Below, in pieces: positions 61,731-64,000 of a DNA stretch of 64,000 bases (the stretch's first letter is position 1; every line of letters starts with the position of its first letter). The stretch spans positions 124,001 to 188,000 of the forward strand of contig JAJQRF010000009.1 in assembly GCA_021228405.1 (NCBI GenBank), in the 5' to 3' direction. Position numbers and translations under genes: made by a program. The notes below the pieces were generated by a model, which saw only the letters and a program-made list of their open reading frames with translations, was not told the DNA's origin and made no database searches. This DNA comes from Pyrinomonadaceae bacterium. GTDB taxonomy: Bacteria; Acidobacteriota; Blastocatellia; Pyrinomonadales; Pyrinomonadaceae.

Positions 61731-61791
61731 AGCCCCGGTTCGCCAACCGGGGCTCTTTCCCGTCAATCTTCCACACTTGGCGGGAGTTTAA
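61731..61791 (-). terminator. Double hairpin downstream of murA, terminator plus possible structured RNA
   Basis: On the minus strand CCCGCC...GACGGG (61786-61759 region) is followed by AGCCCCGGTT-loop-AACCGGGGCT (61754-61731) and TTTTTTTT, a very stable terminator. The first hairpin and the 60 bases before it (ACTCCCGCCAAGTGTGGAAG) lie 90 bp beyond murA and might be a small RNA of its own. Confidence 0.7.
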
Positions 61792-61808
61792 TAAGGAGAC
61801 TTCAATAT

Positions 61809-61880
61809 ATGAACGACTCATCTAAACGATATTTATATCACAAAATTTTCAGAATTCAAGCATTTTTTTTGAAAATTTAA
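61809..61880 (+). CDS. Possible 23-residue protein
   Basis: ATG at 61809 with AAGGAG ten bases upstream encodes MNDSSKRYLYHKIFRIQAFF and three more residues, ending one base before the murA stop. Good ribosome-binding site but no homologue known to me. It would be read against the murA transcript. Confidence 0.3.
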   Translation: MNDSSKRYLYHKIFRIQAFFLKI

Positions 61881-63170
61881 TTATTCTGCCGACATTGCCA
61901 TCGAACTTGTGATCCTTTCAATGTCTGCGCCGACCTCACCGAGTTTTTTGACGATGTTTTCATAACCGCGATCAATGTGATAAACGCGGTCGATCAACGT
62001 TTCGCCTTCGGCACAAAGCGCGGCTAAAACGAGCGAAGCCGACGCGCGCAGATCGGAAGCGATTATTTTCGCGCCCGTCAGTTTCGTTTTCCCGTGAACG
62101 GTTGCCGTGTTCCCCGAAAAATCGATCTTTGCACCCATTCTGATAAGCTCGGAAGCGTGCATAAATCGATTTTCAAAGATCGTTTCTTTAATGGTCGAAA
62201 CGCCTTCGGCTTGCGTCATCAAAGCCATATACTGCGCCTGCATATCGGTCGGAAAAAGCGGATGCGGCTCGGTCGTTACATCTCTTGCGACCAATCCGCC
62301 CGAACTTTTTTTGACCAAAAGAGTGCTCGGATTGAGTTCGGTAATTTCGACTCCGGCTTCACGCATTTTTTCCATCACAGCCGTTAAATGTTTCGGTTCG
62401 CAGTTCTTGATTTCGAGTTCGCCGCCGGTGATCGCCGCCGCGACGATGAAAGTTCCCGTTTCGATGCGGTCGGGAATGATCGTGTGCTGTGCGCCGCCTA
62501 AAAATTCTACTCCTTCGATCTCGATGGTGTCCGTTCCCGCGCCTTTGATTCTCGCGCCCATCTTGTTCAACAGATCGGCAAGGTCTTCGATCTCGGGTTC
62601 CTGCGCGGCATTTTTGATAACGGATTTGCCTTTGGCAAGACTCGCCGCCATCATCACGTTTTCCGTTCCCGTCACCGTAACTTTTTCAAAATTTATTTCC
62701 GCGCCGATCAATCTTCCGTTCGGCGCGGTCGCGACGACATCGCCCGACTCCAAGGAAACGGTCGCGCCGAGTTGTTCAAATGCTTTCAAATGCAGATCGA
62801 TGGGTCGCGTTCCGATGGCACAGCCGCCGGGAAGGGAAACTTTCGCCTTTCCGAAACGTGCGAGAAGCGGTCCGAGCGCGAGAACGCTGGCGCGCATCGT
62901 TTTGACGAGTTCATACGATGCTTCAAAAGTTTCGATATTTTTCGCCGTAACTTTATGTGTGCGAAGCTCGGGCGTTAAAACCGTCGCGCCCAAATCTTCG
63001 AGCAGACGGCGTTGCGTGATTAAGTCCTTAACATACGGAACATTATGCAGAATAACGGTTTCCGCCGTTAAAAGCGTCGCCGCCAGACAAGGCAAAGCGG
63101 AATTTTTCGCGCCGCTGATCTCGATTTTCCCATTGAGCGGTTTTCCGCCGTGAATCAAAAATTTGTCCAT
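61881..63170 (-). CDS. murA: UDP-N-acetylglucosamine 1-carboxyvinyltransferase
   Basis: 429 residues. First committed step of peptidoglycan synthesis, adding enolpyruvate to UDP-GlcNAc. Lys22-Asn23 (SGAKNSALP) and the catalytic, fosfomycin-reactive Cys117 (SLPGGCAIGTRPID) are present, so the enzyme should be fosfomycin-sensitive. LFPTDMQAQYMAL and the closing RGYENIVKKLGEVGADIERI are typical. Length is normal. Confidence 0.96.
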   Translation of the reverse strand: MDKFLIHGGKPLNGKIEISGAKNSALPCLAATLLTAETVILHNVPYVKDLITQRRLLEDLGATVLTPELRTHKVTAKNIETFEASYELVKTMRASVLALGPLLARFGKAKVSLPGGCAIGTRPIDLHLKAFEQLGATVSLESGDVVATAPNGRLIGAEINFEKVTVTGTENVMMAASLAKGKSVIKNAAQEPEIEDLADLLNKMGARIKGAGTDTIEIEGVEFLGGAQHTIIPDRIETGTFIVAAAITGGELEIKNCEPKHLTAVMEKMREAGVEITELNPSTLLVKKSSGGLVARDVTTEPHPLFPTDMQAQYMALMTQAEGVSTIKETIFENRFMHASELIRMGAKIDFSGNTATVHGKTKLTGAKIIASDLRASASLVLAALCAEGETLIDRVYHIDRGYENIVKKLGEVGADIERITSSMAMSAE

Positions 63171-63272
63171 AAAATAGATATAGAAAAAATAGTAATGCTT
63201 TAGTAATGCTTATAGATGCAAATAGGAAATCTTATCACGAAGGTTTGAAATTGAAAAAGAAAGAAACAAATA

Positions 63273-63968
63273 TTATTTTCTGACCGGTTTATAAAATTTT
63301 GCCAAAGTCGCCGGCGGAAAACCTACCCAGTAAAGACCTTGAAAAAGTGACCATTTTGTAAAAGTCCAGACGAAAGATTTATTTTCAAAGCGGCGCGAAG
63401 AGGTCGTAACGGGCAGGTTAATATGAATGAAACGTCCTCTTTTTTGTAATTTTTTGACAAAATCCAAGTCTTCAAAAAGCGGTAATGGTTTGAACCCGCC
63501 GATTTTTTCATAAATCGAACGCCGTGCAAAAATCGCCGAATCGCCGTAGATCAGATTTGCGTTGCGAAGGATCGGATAAAGTTTCGTCATAAACTTTGCC
63601 CAGCGTGTTTCGCCCGAAAAGATGATCTCGAAATTTCCGCCCGCAACTTCGTCGAAGCGCATAAAGGATTTGATTTGTTTGCCTGAACCCTGAACGGGGC
63701 GCGTGTCGGCGTGGAGAAACCAGAAAATTTCACCTGCGGCGTGTTTCGTGCCTTCGTGAAGCTGTCGTCCGCGATTGGCTTCGGCGATTTTTACCAATCT
63801 GATCGGTTTATTTTTCGGATAGTTTTCGATGATCGAAACGGTTTCGTCCGCGCTTCCGCCGTCGACAATGACGATCTCATCGACGTTCACAAGGCGCGAA
63901 AGTGCATCGAGCGTTTTCTGAATGGTCAATTCCTCGTTAAATGTCGGAATAATTACGGAAAGCTTCAT
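63273..63968 (-). CDS. Family 2 glycosyltransferase (TIGR04283-like)
   Basis: 231 residues. GT-A fold: LSVIIPTFNEELTIQKTLDAL (3-23), VDEIVIVDGGSADETVSII and the DxD-like HADTR (ANRGRQLHEGTKHAAGEIFWFLHADTRP). The GR-Q-H/N-G and FLHADT pattern matches transferases associated with rSAM/selenodomain clusters, though no partner of that type is in the window. One hydrophobic segment near the C-terminus (TKWSLFQGLYWVGFPPATLAKFY). Confidence 0.85.
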   Translation of the reverse strand: MKLSVIIPTFNEELTIQKTLDALSRLVNVDEIVIVDGGSADETVSIIENYPKNKPIRLVKIAEANRGRQLHEGTKHAAGEIFWFLHADTRPVQGSGKQIKSFMRFDEVAGGNFEIIFSGETRWAKFMTKLYPILRNANLIYGDSAIFARRSIYEKIGGFKPLPLFEDLDFVKKLQKRGRFIHINLPVTTSSRRFENKSFVWTFTKWSLFQGLYWVGFPPATLAKFYKPVRK

Positions 63969-64000
63969 TATTTAAAGTCGAAAATTGACTTTAATTATCA

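Noticed and set aside
62107-63153. 348-residue plus-strand ORF
   Set aside because: It is antisense to murA, which is certain; composition is that of a shadow frame.

Overview
The window looks like a chromosomal segment of a Gram-negative heterotroph of the Acidobacteriota, most probably class Blastocatellia. Supporting signs are a secreted protein with the von Willebrand domain typical of acidobacteria (55771-57924), lipid A and murein genes (lpxK, murA), nickel superoxide dismutase, many secreted peptidases and lipoproteins, and moderate GC. This placement is inference from gene content. I see no rRNA, tRNA, integrase, transposase or CRISPR array.

Layout. 1-4.3 kb: an acetyltransferase, then a four-gene minus-strand operon with a muramidase/LysM protein and a LysM-bearing lipoprotein. 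4.9-6.7 kb: OsmC, lipA and a small S26 peptidase. 6.7-12.2 kb: a sulfur locus, with a promoter, a leader peptide with five consecutive Cys codons and a terminator before a cysteine synthase; then a SAM-II-like riboswitch and terminator before a transsulfuration enzyme; then a JAMM peptidase, a sulfur-carrier/E1/rhodanese fusion and a 1-Cys peroxiredoxin. 12.3-13.6 kb: sodX, sodN and ferredoxin. 13.9-21.5 kb: truA, a four-helix-bundle gene between inverted arms, thioesterase, hydrolase, GT-C-like membrane protein, lipoprotein, AI-2E transporter, small membrane protein and lpxK. 22-25.7 kb: trpE-trpG-trpD, with a second four-helix-bundle gene inserted between trpE and trpG. 26-41.9 kb: secreted proteins, queE-queC, M16 and M14 peptidases, OPT transporter, PilZ. 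42-46.8 kb: an oxidoreductase and a large LRR-Roc-COR protein. 47-51.6 kb: S9 peptidase, hydrolase, PNPOx-like and SnoaL-like proteins. 51.7-54.8 kb: hybrid histidine kinase, response regulator, photoactive yellow protein homologue and DUF1992. 54.9-64 kb: peptidoglycan-binding protein, VWA protein, GAF sigma-54 activator, TPR lipoprotein, HIT, murA and a glycosyltransferase.

Two kinds of non-coding structure run through the gene spacers. Class A elements are imperfect inverted arms made of short reiterated words (7-11 bp). The words differ from spacer to spacer. The arms often begin exactly at the stop codon of a flanking gene. Two of them enclose a four-helix-bundle ORF, the plan of 23S rRNA intervening sequences but located in protein-coding operons. 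Class B elements are tandem arrays with a 20-21 bp period. I find seven, six of different sequence families, each placed 5' of a minus-strand gene. Several genes have absorbed class A words in frame: the acetyltransferase, lpxK, queC, the M16 peptidase and the signal peptide of a lipoprotein.

The main candidates for new biology are the four-helix-bundle/inverted-arm elements, the 21-bp arrays, the two stacked leader controls of the cysteine locus with its sulfur-carrier fusion, and the photoactive yellow protein gene behind a hybrid kinase.
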